Part shown: positions 14,271-24,457 of the stretch, one piece after another
How positions within the stretch are numbered: the first letter of the stretch is position 1
How the letters are laid out: each line of letters starts with the position of its first letter
Source of the DNA: Pardosa pseudoannulata
Taxonomy: Eukaryota; Arthropoda; Arachnida; Araneae; Lycosidae
Assembly: GCA_032207245.1 (NCBI GenBank)
Contig: CM063510.1
Location: 154,877,596 to 154,941,595 of the forward strand
Direction of reading: 5' to 3'
DNA: 64,000 bases
The notes under the pieces: generated by a model
Databases searched by the model: none
What the model was told of the DNA's origin: nothing
Seen by the model: only the letters and a program-made list of their open reading frames with translations
Position numbers and translations under genes: made by a program

Positions 14271-14444
14271 GTTTGGTTTGGTTTTGAGTGCTACGGTCTA
14301 CTTTTTGCAACACGAGGGCTAATGAGACCGAGACCTACAGCTTAAAATCGATTCTAAACGGCAATGAACATCATGCCACAATGGGATTCAAACCCATGAA
14401 CTCCGGTACCGAAGGCCAGCACCGTTACCAATCGGCCATCGTTC
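14271..14444 (-). mobile_element. SINE-A copy, nearly full length
   Basis: On the minus strand it opens with a tRNA-like head (GATGGCCGATTGGTAACGG, box A-like), then box B (GGTTTGAATCC), then the family-specific body ending in the GTAGACCGTAGCACTC block and a CCAAACC-type tail. It is the second unit of the tandem arrangement starting at 14057. Confidence 0.85.
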
Positions 14445-14869
14445 AGAGAAACTACTTAAAGGCAAATTTAATTCAGTCGAATGATCAGTTGTCAAATGCG
14501 ATGTTAATTGTATCAATTCACAAACAGTATAATTTAAAAAAAATTATCTTCTAAATTTTGATAGAATTAAATTTGTTTATGATACAATATTTTTACTGCA
14601 AATAATAATACAAATAAAATAATTTAATCGGGCTGAATTGAAAACAGAAAACCGTTATTTATTGAAAGAACGAAAACCAGAACTGAACCGATATATTTTA
14701 GTTGAACCGGAACGAAAAAAAAAATTACAGTTCGAAGCCCTGCTGCTCACTAAATGCGATTTTAGCAAGGCTACCCAGATAGGCGCGTTAGTCGAATCGG
14801 TGAAATCTGATGCTACTGGAGTACTTCATGAATTATAGAACACAAATCAAAATAACAATAATGATAGAG

Positions 14870-15200
14870 TGAAAGAATGGCGAACAGATGTATCGCCCAC
14901 CCTTCCGCCAGAGGCACACCTGCGATACGAGCTCCGTCGACCCCAACTTTCGCTTTCCATATAGTGCGAGCGAGAGAGGGGCGTTGCCGAATCCATCTTC
15001 ACAAGCTGAGGAAGGATCCATCCGACGGCAGGATGTGAGTCATTACACGCCGCCGCCTCATTCCGAAACATCTGTACAGTGTGAGGACATAATGAAAATT
15101 GGTTCGCTCTGCGGATGATACACCACGCATTGCCGATCCGATCGCGTGCGGTCATGCCTCGCTGGGAAACGCACACACATGCCGGGGGCGAAACTAAACG
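14870..15200. other. GC-rich island of unknown function
   Basis: A block of clearly higher GC and CpG content within AT-rich intron. Open frames lie on both strands (76 and 109 codons), but neither shows a domain, splice context or family resemblance that I recognise. It could be a conserved regulatory element, an old exon or part of an unidentified repeat. Confidence 0.35.
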
Positions 15201-15394
15201 GATTAATACAATTGCAAATCAAAAATTTTCCGGACACCTTTCACGTACGCGCAGCTTTACACCCATGCTTATAAGTAACATGTAATTTTTTTTTTAAATC
15301 TTAGACTTATTTATAATTAACGGCTAGTACAATAATAAAGAAAAGAACTATTTTTAGAATGCAAACATTAAAAACCCAAGTCACACCAAGAAAT

Positions 15395-15555
15395 AGCCGA
15401 CCGATGGCTGAATGATAGAAAGCTGCTCTTTGGAACCGGAGTTCCATTCCCGCTGTGGGCATGGATGCTCGTGGCGTTCGATCGGCTTTAAGCAGTATGT
15501 CCCAGTCTCATTAGCCCTCTTGTGCAAAACAGATAATAGCGCGCCGAACCAAACT
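15395..15555 (+). mobile_element. SINE-A copy, plus orientation, split by a DNA transposon
   Basis: It begins AGCCGACCGATGGCTGAATG, has a box B-like stretch near 15440 and the family body (GATCGGCTTTAAGCAGTATG), ending GAACCAAACT. The 11-bp target duplication caccaagaaat lies at 15384-15394 and again at 16956-16966. That is more than 1.4 kb away, because the transposon at 15556-16949 inserted into the SINE tail after the SINE had landed. Confidence 0.9.
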
Positions 15556-16949
15556 CAGGGTTCCCACTCTTTTTCCAGAAGAAAAATTAAGGACTTTCTA
15601 AGGACCAAAGTAATAGGTCCTTATAAAGGACCTATTTGAAATACACAACATAACGGAATAAACATTATCTCCCGAGGAACATATTTTAATGATTATGAAC
15701 CAGACATGGCATGTTCAAGAAATGCCCTACAATATTTCAAATTCTATATTTCAATAAATCTATTTGACAAAAACTAATTTTGAAAAATGTATAGCTATAG
15801 TTTTTTGAATGATCAAACTAAAAACAATTTTTTAATAAAATACAATATAATAAACAGTACTTTCTGGTGGTTAAAAAATGAGTGATATATGTTTTTATAT
15901 ACTAGCTGATTATACCCGACTCTTATACTTCCTGTGCTACTATATGCCAGCGAAACTTGGGTATTAAAGCTGGACACCCAGCGTGCCCTAGATACCTTTG
16001 AAAGAAAAGTTCTAAGAGCTAACTTCGGACCTGTAAATGATCAGGGGTGTTGGCGAACCAGATTTCATTTTGAACTATATAGGCTTTACAAAGATCATCG
16101 GGTTACGCAAGTCATTCGTAGTAATAGACTGGGATAGCTTGGACATATCTGGAGAACCCCTGATAACAACCCTACTAAACTGTATACTTTTAAAAACCCT
16201 GAGGGATCCCGTACCCGAGGACGACCACCTACAAGATGGCTAGACGATGTTGAAATTGACCTCAAATCCTTGAAGATTAAGAACTGGAAAAGAGTTGCTC
16301 TAGACCGTTTGAGTTGGAGGAAGCGTGCTGTCGAGGCAGCTAGGACCTATAATAGATTGTTATGCTCATGGAGAAGAAGATTATACCCGACGTCGCCTAG
16401 GAAAGAAGAAAGTTTTAGACTTTTCTATTACATTCAGTCCAAAGAAAATTGAACTTCCCTAAGTAACTGAAACATCTACAAAACCCCCACCCTCCATGCT
16501 TCGTTTAGTTAAAATCTGCTTGACTGTTAGCTATTAGAAAAGGACAGCTGACTTTATACTTAAGCATTTTCAGTATGTGAAAGATTATTTGTCAAATAAG
16601 TTTTCTTGCTATAACGATAAAATATACTAATAAGCTAAAAGTACTTTCATAATTTTTTAAGGATATCAAGGAAAGGAATTTTGAATGACTACAGTAATAT
16701 ACTGACAACATATGTATTTGAGGATTTTCTTTACTGCACTTTTGGCTGGAAAATGTAACTCAGCTACTTTTTCTTTTATATTCTTTTATATTACCATGGA
16801 AGAAATTGATATAGTTTCAATTTCAAAATTAAGGAGTTTTTAAGGACCCTTGATAAAAATTAAGTAGTTTTAAGGGCCCTTAAAAATGGAAAAGCTAAAA
16901 GCTAAAATTAAGGAGTTCTTAAGGACTTTTACGGACCGTGGGAAACCTG
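15556..16949. mobile_element. TIR transposon with 5-bp target duplication (hAT5-like), copy 1
   Basis: The left end is CAGGGTTCCCAC and the right end reads, as reverse complement, CAGGTTTCCCAC. It is flanked by aaact at 15551-15555 and 16950-16954, exactly 5 bp. The subterminal regions carry repeated AAGGAC units (ttaaggactttctaaggac). The interior has no intact transposase. It is interrupted by a LINE fragment (15921-16378), without which it is about 0.92 kb. Two other copies in this window (29760-30593 and 46451-47529) share ends and interior. CAGGG ends suggest hAT, but ordinary hAT elements duplicate 8 bp. A 5-bp subgroup (hAT5) is known from repeat catalogues, as I recall. Confidence 0.88.
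15921..16378 (+). mobile_element. 5'-truncated non-LTR retrotransposon (reverse transcriptase C-terminus)
   Basis: This is an insertion in the TIR transposon above, with the 13-bp duplication gattatacccgac at 15908-15920 and 16379-16391. Copy 2 of the host transposon shows the single uninterrupted site near 46824. One plus-strand frame runs through it: LLYASETWVLK, FERKVLRANFGPVND, a TAG in place of a conserved Trp after SNRLG, then LGHIWR, GRPPTRWLDDVE and NWKRVALDRLSWR. This is the region C-terminal to the polymerase in arthropod endonuclease-reverse transcriptase elements. A single substitution stop and no frameshift imply a recent insertion. Confidence 0.9.
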
Positions 16950-17378
16950 AAACTGCACCAAGAAATATAACTTCCGTGATAAATACGGACAATTATTTGA
17001 CTGCAAATTAAAACTCATCCCCTTACCTGTTTTAATGTTATTTGCTTTTCTCTGTCTCCCTATTTTAATTATGGTTATATTAAATAGGCTGAAAGTAAAT
17101 TTTCAGAAAAAGAGGTATGCTTAATATTACGTCAAAAACAGGCAATGGTAACTTACTTCGATAATAACATTGCATTACTTTTTGATTTGTACTTGCAGTT
17201 AATGGGTAAAAAATTTATTTCGTATTCAGTTAAAATCATGGATACCACAAGAAAATAATTTCTCTGTAATTGCATGAAGAGCAAAAAAACTAAGTAGTTC
17301 ATTGTTCACTTATTATTAAAAGAATAAACTAAACTCTTCTTGCAGAAGTACTGTTCACTGTCCCCCTTTGTTCTAAAA

Positions 17379-18077
17379 CAGAGCCCCTCAACCTTTTTAT
17401 CGACGAGGATCGGTCAACGTTTGATAAATACCGCATTCCGCTGAGGGTTGGTTAATTATTTATATTTTAGATTGTTTTGATTTAATAATTTTAATTTAAC
17501 TGTGCTAAAACATGCCTTCAAAAGAAAATACAGTTGCACCAACAAATGAATATAAAGTGATTTAATATTTTAACTCACTGAAATTTGAAAAATTCGATAA
17601 GGTTGACGATATTATAATTTTGATGCATAAATAATGTTACGTTTATTGTTTCAATTAAAAAAAAACTTAATTTCAGAAACGTGCGTTTGCTTTCAATTTT
17701 ATGTCTACAATTTTAACTCATCTTGAATTGTTTAATAAACAAACTAATTTAACACATTGAAGAAGGGAGACGGGAATTCCCGTCTTTTATTTTTCAACTA
17801 TTGGCGACGGATGACGGAAATTCACGTTTTTTAGATTTTTTTTGTTATCACTTTAACAAAAAATGTGCGGGAACTGAGGCTAGACACTTTTCAGCGCATA
17901 TCGTCTTCAATGTGTTAAAATATTTTCAAGATTTTTTGTATTACAAAGATATTAATTAGTACAATATCGAGAAAAATACATCACAATAAATAAAATGGAG
18001 ATTATTTAATTTTTCTAAGCCGGACGGGTACCATTCGATTCTCGGGGTGGTACCAGACCGCGGGTTGGGAACTACTG
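17379..18077. mobile_element. Non-autonomous hAT element with perfect 8-bp target duplication
   Basis: A 699-bp element. The left end CAGAGCCCCTCAACC and the right end (reverse complement CAGTAGTTCCCAACC) both resemble CAGTGGTTCTCAACC hAT termini. It is flanked on both sides by ttctaaaa (17371-17378 and 18078-18085). There is no transposase frame. A 162-bp TTAA miniature element is nested inside. Confidence 0.9.
17753..17914. mobile_element. TTAA miniature transposon (piggyBac-type MITE), nested in a hAT element
   Basis: A 162-bp element with inverted ends CACATTGAAGA / TCTTCAATGTG (11 bp, perfect), between TTAA at 17749-17752 and 17915-17918. TTAA duplication with CAC-type ends is the piggyBac signature. 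It has no coding capacity. It must be younger than the 17379-18077 element that contains it. Confidence 0.88.
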
Positions 18078-19181
18078 TTCTAAAACATCACCATTCTTGG
18101 AATGCAGACATGCTTTTCTCTGCACAGTCTTCAAAAAAGCGAAGTGAAGCTTAGAAAAACAAAAATAGTGAAAAGGCGTTTGATAATCTATTTGTAAAGT
18201 CTATTTTTCCTACAAACTGATACTGCTTTCAAAATAGTTAAATAGGCAATAAACTACTGTTATTCCAGGCAGTGTTAAAACCCATTCTCCTCTATGCATA
18301 CCGAGTCACGGGTGTGTGGCAGACACTTGTATTCAGAAACTGCTGATAGATCTTATTAAAACATATATTAATGAGAAATGCCCGTAGATAAAAACGAATT
18401 TCATCCTAGAGGTCTCAAAATTAGGCCCATTCGAACAGCAATTATTAACATTGATACTAAATATTTGAATGTAAATGAATAAAAATAATGTATGTGTATG
18501 TCTCATGCCACTTAGTGGCACCCATGCATTGATCAGCTATCTCTGCTACAGTGTTCCAACAGGCGATTAATCCCCGTAGCTAACATTTTGATTTCGCACG
18601 CTGGTTTACATTTTCCTTAATTTAACATTTTTTTAAACATAGTATTAATATATGAGCCTTAGAATTACAACAGTACTACAAACGCGTAGACAGAATTTTG
18701 AAAACATTATCTTATCTATTCCACGATTGAATTTATGATCGCACTTAACAAATGAGGTAAGTTTGGAGGAAATTTAAAAATAAGACTAGTGTAAAAATAG
18801 ATTTAAGAATAGTGATAAGGCGTTTGGTTGTTTTAACGTCTATCTTTCATTCAAAACGCTTATACTTTCAAAACCGTTAATTAAAGCCACCGGATTTGTA
18901 TATACAGTGGACTCCGCTTAATGTGATCGCGGTTAATATTATCAATCACTTATTGTTATCGAAATCACTTGGTCCCGATTTTCTCTATTCATTTGTAAAA
19001 TAAAATTATCGCTTTATGTGATGGTTACATCGGTTAATGTTATCAGTTTTCGAACCTCATTTTAACTGGCAAAGGACTATTTACAATGCATTCAGAAGGA
19101 ATCTATTCTTTTATTTCCCTTAGCAGTTGTTTGAATTTTCGAGAATTCTCCCTCTTCCAATTAGGGAAATGGGGAATGATC

Positions 19182-19279
19182 AAAGGAGTGGGAAATACAT
19201 GTTCCTGGAATTTTTCAGAAATACGCACACAAAGGAGTGGGAAATACATGTTCCTGGAATTTTTCAGAAATACGCACAC
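19182..19279. repeat. 49-bp exact tandem duplication
   Basis: Two identical 49-bp units (19182-19230 and 19231-19279), each containing gggaaatacatgttcctgga. They lie in the Tigger-like relic and are probably a replication slip after insertion. The perfect identity indicates a recent event. Confidence 0.95.
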
Positions 19280-19375
19280 CCTGCTGGTGGTCAGTGGTTG
19301 TCAGATAAGTTCTAATTAGAATGTTCAAGACATTCTAATTGGAACTGAGAAGGAGAGTATTCACATTTTACGCCT

Positions 19376-19560
19376 TGCCCGCTTGCATGCAGCTTGTCTA
19401 TATGGAAGCCAGAAAACGAAATGATTTAATATTAAAATAAAATATCGAAATTTTAAATCGTTTTGACAGGTTACCAAAAATGAGTCAGCACAATGCTGCA
19501 GCGCAGTTAAACCTTTCTCAGCCTCTGAATTGCATTGAAAATGTTGAAACGTGGAGTACA
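19376..19560 (+). pseudogene. Tigger-like transposase N-terminal helix-turn-helix relic
   Basis: Plus-strand fragments read MEARKRNDL, then after a stop FDRLPKMSQHNAAAQLNLSQ, then degenerate. The RxxRxxLTLxxK...LPKMSQRxAAxxLxVSQPxLCKILK pattern is the psq/CENP-B-type DNA-binding start of Tigger transposases. It is broken by stops, with no DDE catalytic part. Confidence 0.7.
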
Positions 19561-20583
19561 ACACCGCTCCGATGACTTTAAAAAACATTATGATTACGAA
19601 CAATTTATCAATGAGCTTCTTAGAAAAAATTGTAGACAGTCAACAATGGATCAATTTTTTTAAAATTATGTATACAATTCTTATGTTTTAAAGGATAATA
19701 TACAGTACATAAATATAAGGTGAGTTTTTTTCATTTTATTTTGAAATGTAGTACGTGTGAATTAAAGGGGGGGAATTTATCTAATTTTGCATATCGTTTA
19801 TTGTTATCAAAATCACGGTGTCCCAAACTGATCACATTAAGTGGTATATTTAAATGTATGTTACAACGTTTGAAGCCCATTCATTTGCAAAAAGATACAT
19901 AAATCAAATGAAGAAATTTTAAAACTGGGAGTTCAATTCTATAGAAAATCGGAGGTACTTGATGCAATTTATCAAACCAAATAAGCTCCATTTTAATGTT
20001 TTAAACTCAACGGCACACCCTTTAAGGTTTCTAAAATTAAAATTTTGTTTGCTAATGGTTGATTTAATGCTTTATTAAGGGGTTATACAAATTAAATGTA
20101 CAAAAAAATTGGATTTTTTAGAAAAAATACGTGAAAAGGAACTCAGTTCTGAACATGTTAAAACAATCCATTTAAAAATTCCAATATTTTTTTAAAAGAG
20201 TTATGAATAAAAACGTGTCAACTGTTTATTGTAAACAAATTTAAATTTACAAAACTTTATTTTTTTTCTCAAATTGTGTTTTTTTTTTCGTGCTGTGTAA
20301 CGCGTATGTAATCACAAAAGTTTAATATTTTATGAAATTTTTACAGGTTTTATACAATATAAATTTCATCTGATTGAACTTAAATTTTCTGGTATATTTC
20401 CAAAAATATTTTTTTTCCATGATATCCTTTTTGTGAACAACAAAGTGTCTCTTATTTAAAAGTTCTAACAAAAATATTTTTTATGTTTCAAAAATGAAAG
20501 AGGTAAGTGTGTAAATATAATAATTTGTTGTAACTATGTGAAAAAAAATTATATTTTAGTTTTCAAGGTATGAGAAGTCAAAA

Positions 20584-20588
<5 letters not shown>

Positions 20589-20624
<36 letters not shown>

Positions 20625-20625
20625 T

Positions 20626-20675
<50 letters not shown>
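20589..20675. repeat. (AT)n / (AG)n microsatellite
   Basis: An AT repeat followed by a GA repeat. The GA end forms the target duplication of the SINE that follows. Confidence 0.95.
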
Positions 20676-20676
<1 letters not shown>

Positions 20677-20679
<3 letters not shown>

Positions 20680-20853
20680 GTTTGGTTTTGGAGCGCTACG
20701 GTCTACTTTTTGCAACACGAGGGCTAATGAGACCGGGACCTACTGCTTGTTGCCGATTCCGAAAGGCTACGAACACCCATGCCATAGTGGGATCCGAACC
20801 CACAAACTCCGGTTCCGAAGGCCAGCACCCTAACCATTCGGCCATCGTCCGGC
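20677..20853 (-). mobile_element. SINE-A copy, full length
   Basis: A 177-bp element. On the minus strand it starts GCCGGACGATGGCCGAATGG (tRNA-like head with box A), with box B GTGGGTTCGGATCCCAC, then the body GGCAACAAGCAGTAGG-type and a tail ending ACCAAACACA. The flanks are gagagagagat on both sides, a target duplication inside the GA repeat. This is the cleanest copy in the window and can serve as the family reference. Confidence 0.92.
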
Positions 20854-22139
20854 GAGAGAGAGATGTTTGAACATTTCTCCACTTTTAAGAGTCGTACGAC
20901 CCATTAAAGACTGCCTCTGAGAAGTCTGTCCTCTGCTCATTCTAATCCTACATCAAGGCTAAATTTTAAGAGCCTTGCTTTATCAAGTTAATGAACTATT
21001 CCTCAAGACATCAATCAATGGAATTTGTTTAGATAAGAAATTAAAAAGTTGGACTACAGTGCAAAAAGAGAATTGTGCGATGTATGGACAACCTACATTG
21101 ATTTCAGAAATTTAAATTGTTCACCACAAAAAAAAATTATGTAAACTTCTCATTTCACGATTCATTCTAACCACAAGAGATTAAACCCTAATCACCAAAC
21201 TCCAAATCCACTTGAGCGTGTACTCAATTTGTACGCCTGTAGCATGTTGACTTTTAGCTTTCTTTATGCGAGAGGGAAATTAAAGAAAAGAAAATTCTGC
21301 TATAATTTCAAGTTTGTGAAAGCTAAAGAAGAAAAATCCTCCTGAATTCCGCTGGAAATGCAGCAGATGAAAGTTAAATACGAGTTACGGCTTATTTACG
21401 CTACAGTCATTAACATTAATACTTGGATAGACAAGTGCACACAGAGGTTAACGTCTGCAAAATCTTTGAGTCAGCTCTTGCAGGCGTAGTAAATGAACAG
21501 CGAATGGGATTTCCGTAAGAAAATATCATAACCCCTTTGAAGATGATCTTAAAACTACGAAAATGAAAACTAATAAGACATTTGTCGATATGGTTACACG
21601 CGTGTTCTATAGTAAAATGCGAACAAGTTACAGACCAATCACTGACGTTGTCAGGATATTTTTTTCGGGGAGAGTGAATAATCTAAAGTACAGTGAACTT
21701 TCCATCTCACAAAGAAAAAAAAAATCGCTACACATTAGTAAGTACGTACATACATAAATCATATATATATCCATCCATAGTTTTGCTTTCATACATAAAT
21801 ATGTCCCAAAATGGATGAGAAACGCTGAACGTCATTTCATTCTATTTTGATAAATATATTTGCAACCACATTGTATCTTATTGCTGTTACAACTTTAAAT
21901 TTGTTTGACATATACTAAAACATTAAATTTATCCTATTTACGAAACAAGTTTAAACTAATTTTATGAATAGGAAAGTAAAAAAAAAAATATGGAGAAAAG
22001 AAAGACATATCTTTTTCTTTTTCAAACCTACATACCTTTGCACATGACAATAAAATTCGAACAGAGTATGGCAGAACCAGTCATTTATAAATTACTGTTT
22101 TAGAGTATTTCAAGGCTTTAAGGCTATTTTGTTCAGAAC

Positions 22140-22260
22140 TTCCTCTGCATTTATAGTCATGCACCGAAAGTAATGCTAAATTTGTCAACCTCTTTTAACC
22201 AATTCTATTGCGAAGGAATGTTTTAGCTCTTTTTCACGATTGAAAAAGATCTTTCAACAC
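22140..22260 (-). pseudogene. hAT-type transposase dimerisation-domain relic
   Basis: The minus strand reads ASGSVERSFSIVKK, then after a stop and a frame change RNRIGLKEVDKFSI. This matches the C-terminal ERSFSxxKxIKTxLRSTM...RL region of hAT transposases. A homologous relic lies on the plus strand at 61995-62170, sharing 'ggttgacaaattt' and 'gcatgactataaatg'. No ends were located. Confidence 0.6.
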
Positions 22261-22481
22261 TTCCAGAGGCAACCACTAATATACCCAAATTTTAATAAGC
22301 TTTAAAAATCTTGTGATGCCAACAATAATATTTCGAAGAGGATTCAGGACTGCCTCTTCCCTATAAACACGTGCTTAAGATCCATTTTGACACATGAGTG
22401 TTGCACAGTTTCGTACTTTCTCCTTTCCCCAGAGGTCAGACTTTGTGAGACATGTGGAATGAAACAAAAAGACGAACTTAC

Positions 22482-22530
22482 CTCGGTCAGCGCATGCAGT
22501 TGGCCTTCGTGCACACACACGCCCATGAAC
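22482..22530 (-). CDS. TESK: TESK-like kinase, exon B (FMGVCVHEGQLHALTE)
   Basis: A 49-bp micro-exon. Its first base completes a Lys codon split with exon A, then 16 codons read FMGVCVHEGQLHALTE. This is the beta-4/beta-5 and gatekeeper segment; mammalian TESK has the nearly identical FMGVCVHQGQLHALTE. The acceptor is CGTAG at 22531-22535 and the donor GTAAGT starts at 22481. It is flanked by introns of 8.1 and 15.4 kb. Confidence 0.95.
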
Positions 22531-23244
22531 CTACGAGAAGAAAACAAGAACAAGTTACTATGTGAGGAAATAATTCGAGAAAAGCCCTTCCCCGACACCT
22601 TTGAGTCGAGAACAGCCTCAAAACCAAAGAACGGGTGGAAAGCGATAATACAATGCTTTTGTACATAAACACGCACACACAACTCTGTGAAATATTCTTC
22701 ACTGATTACAAGGAAGAAATAGCGAATATTTTTACTATTTGGACACGCTGACAATTTCACTCATCTTCTGTCATGGCAACTGAAAACGAAGTCCAGAGAT
22801 GTGGAACTCAATACTGGGGATCAGACCGCATAGGTCTACCGACTTCTATCACTGCAACCGTTCTGCATAGAATGATTCAAGAATATACACATTTGTCACC
22901 GATGTCGGTCCCACAGCGAGCGAGGTCACGTGATTTTGTTTCCATGAAATTTAAGATTGTTTAGCAATTATTGAGGCCAGGGTGAACCTTAAACATCTAA
23001 AAGAGCTCGCAACCAAATTCGCTTCTGCGATTTAATTATTGAAGAAGCGAAACTATTTTCCTGGAACAGCTGAAAAATGTGGTCAGTGGGCAAAAATAAC
23101 TAATTTTCTAACTTTCACTTTTGAGAGAAGGATAAAAAGTCGAGGAACACTCCTTTATCTGTTATTTTGTGTCTGGAAAATTAGGTATTTAAAAATGAGG
23201 AGAAAATGGGTAGTTTTGAAAATATTTTAGGGATAATAATTTTC

Positions 23245-23248
<4 letters not shown>

Positions 23249-23287
<39 letters not shown>
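23249..23287. repeat. (TG)n microsatellite
   Basis: An uninterrupted TG dinucleotide repeat of nearly 40 bases. Confidence 0.97.
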
Positions 23288-23288
<1 letters not shown>

Positions 23289-24309
23289 TCACACATATTT
23301 ATCAACCGTAATCTAATTTTTCCAATTATAGCCAACACAAACAGAAAGGAGGGGGGAGATTTTCCGAATCTGGCTAGTTAACATATTTTGAAAAGTGGAT
23401 TAAGCAAATAGACAATTTAAGATGATGGCCATACCTGTCAGCTAGGTAAAGATTGAATGTGTGCACAATAGGGCGCAAGTGACGTCCCCCTATTATTTAC
23501 ATGAATAGCAAAATATTTCAGTGCAACTACTACCTTTTAAAGACTTCATAAATGAATGCAAATTCATCTTCATTAATTGAAGTAATTAGCTCTTGATAGC
23601 TTACAGGTTTCAAAATTTTCAAAAAGCTTTTTGCGAGTAACGATGGTAGGCTACGGTTGAACGATGATATGCACGCTAGCTGTACACATATGTAAAGAAT
23701 AAATAAACTCAATTTTTTTTTTAAGAAGACTTGTCTTTGACGGTATATGGGAAAAGAGGTAGACAGTTAATTTTGTTTTCCAAAAATATATTTAGTTATC
23801 GGGAAGATCCTTTTCGTTGTTAAAATTCGGACACACTTGCCTGGAAAAAGCAGTAGCGTCTAATCCGCTTAGACCCGCTTTTCTTCACTTTTGTAGTTTG
23901 TGGGCTTCAAGTGTACAGTTTTGTTACTCTTTTCACTTGATTTCATAAGTCTATTGTCGGTTTCACTAGCAAACAAGGAACTACTCTTACCAATTTGAAA
24001 GCACACTTCTCTCATTATCCACACGGACGTCCTTAATTATACTTCAATAGCCACGAGCTGATCATTTTTTTCCCGGAGCCAGATTATTGATTAGTCCGCA
24101 TACGCATATATTAAAATAATCTCGATTAATTTTTTTGAGAGAACTTTTTTTGTTCTTTTGTAGGATATGGACAACATTTGGAAAAAATAAAAATTTAGCC
24201 AATTTGTAAATATTTCGATTTTTTAACTGATAAACATCGGCGAGATCAAATAATATATTTAAAATTTACTGAGTTTCAAAAACAAACAGTTAGGTACAAA
24301 ACAATTACA

Positions 24310-24435
24310 GCCGAACAATAGCTGGAAGGTTTCGGCGCTGATATTCGATACCGGAGATCGTGGGTTTAAATTCCATTGTGGCATGGATGTTCGTAGTCGT
24401 TCGGAATCTGCTTTAAGCAGTAGGTCCCGGTCTTA
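24310..24435 (+). mobile_element. SINE-A copy, plus orientation, 3' truncated
   Basis: It starts GCCGAACAATAGCTGG and has box B-like GTGGGTTTAAATTCC, then GGCATGGATGTTCGTAG and CTTTAAGCAGTAGGTCCCGG. It ends before the usual GTAGACCGTAGC block. The piggyBac element begins about 20 bp further on. Confidence 0.8.
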
Positions 24436-24457
24436 TACTGACGATGCTACATATTAA

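Larger units (their letters stand above)
18905..19843 (+). mobile_element. Tigger/pogo-like transposon relic
   Basis: It starts after a TA with CAGTGGACTCCGCTTAATGT. The right end carries GATCACATTAAGTGG, the complement of the inner part of the left end, with the outermost bases degraded. The interior has a plus-strand transposase N-terminal relic (19376-19560) and a 49-bp exact tandem duplication (19182-19279). Tigger elements duplicate TA and start CAGT, as here. The length is well below a complete element. Confidence 0.7.
7084..22481 (-). other. Intron B-C of the TESK-like gene (15.4 kb)
   Basis: The intron runs from the donor GTAAGT at 22481 to the acceptor at 7084 and holds the transposons listed separately. 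Stretches where I see nothing identifiable include 7100-8170, 9300-10140, 12520-13400, 18090-18900 and 19850-20560. These are AT-rich with short domain-free open frames. Confidence 0.85.

Noticed and set aside
22773..22964. 63-codon plus frame upstream of kinase exon B
   Set aside because: No family resemblance. It lies in the intron on the opposite strand with no splice signals linking it to anything.
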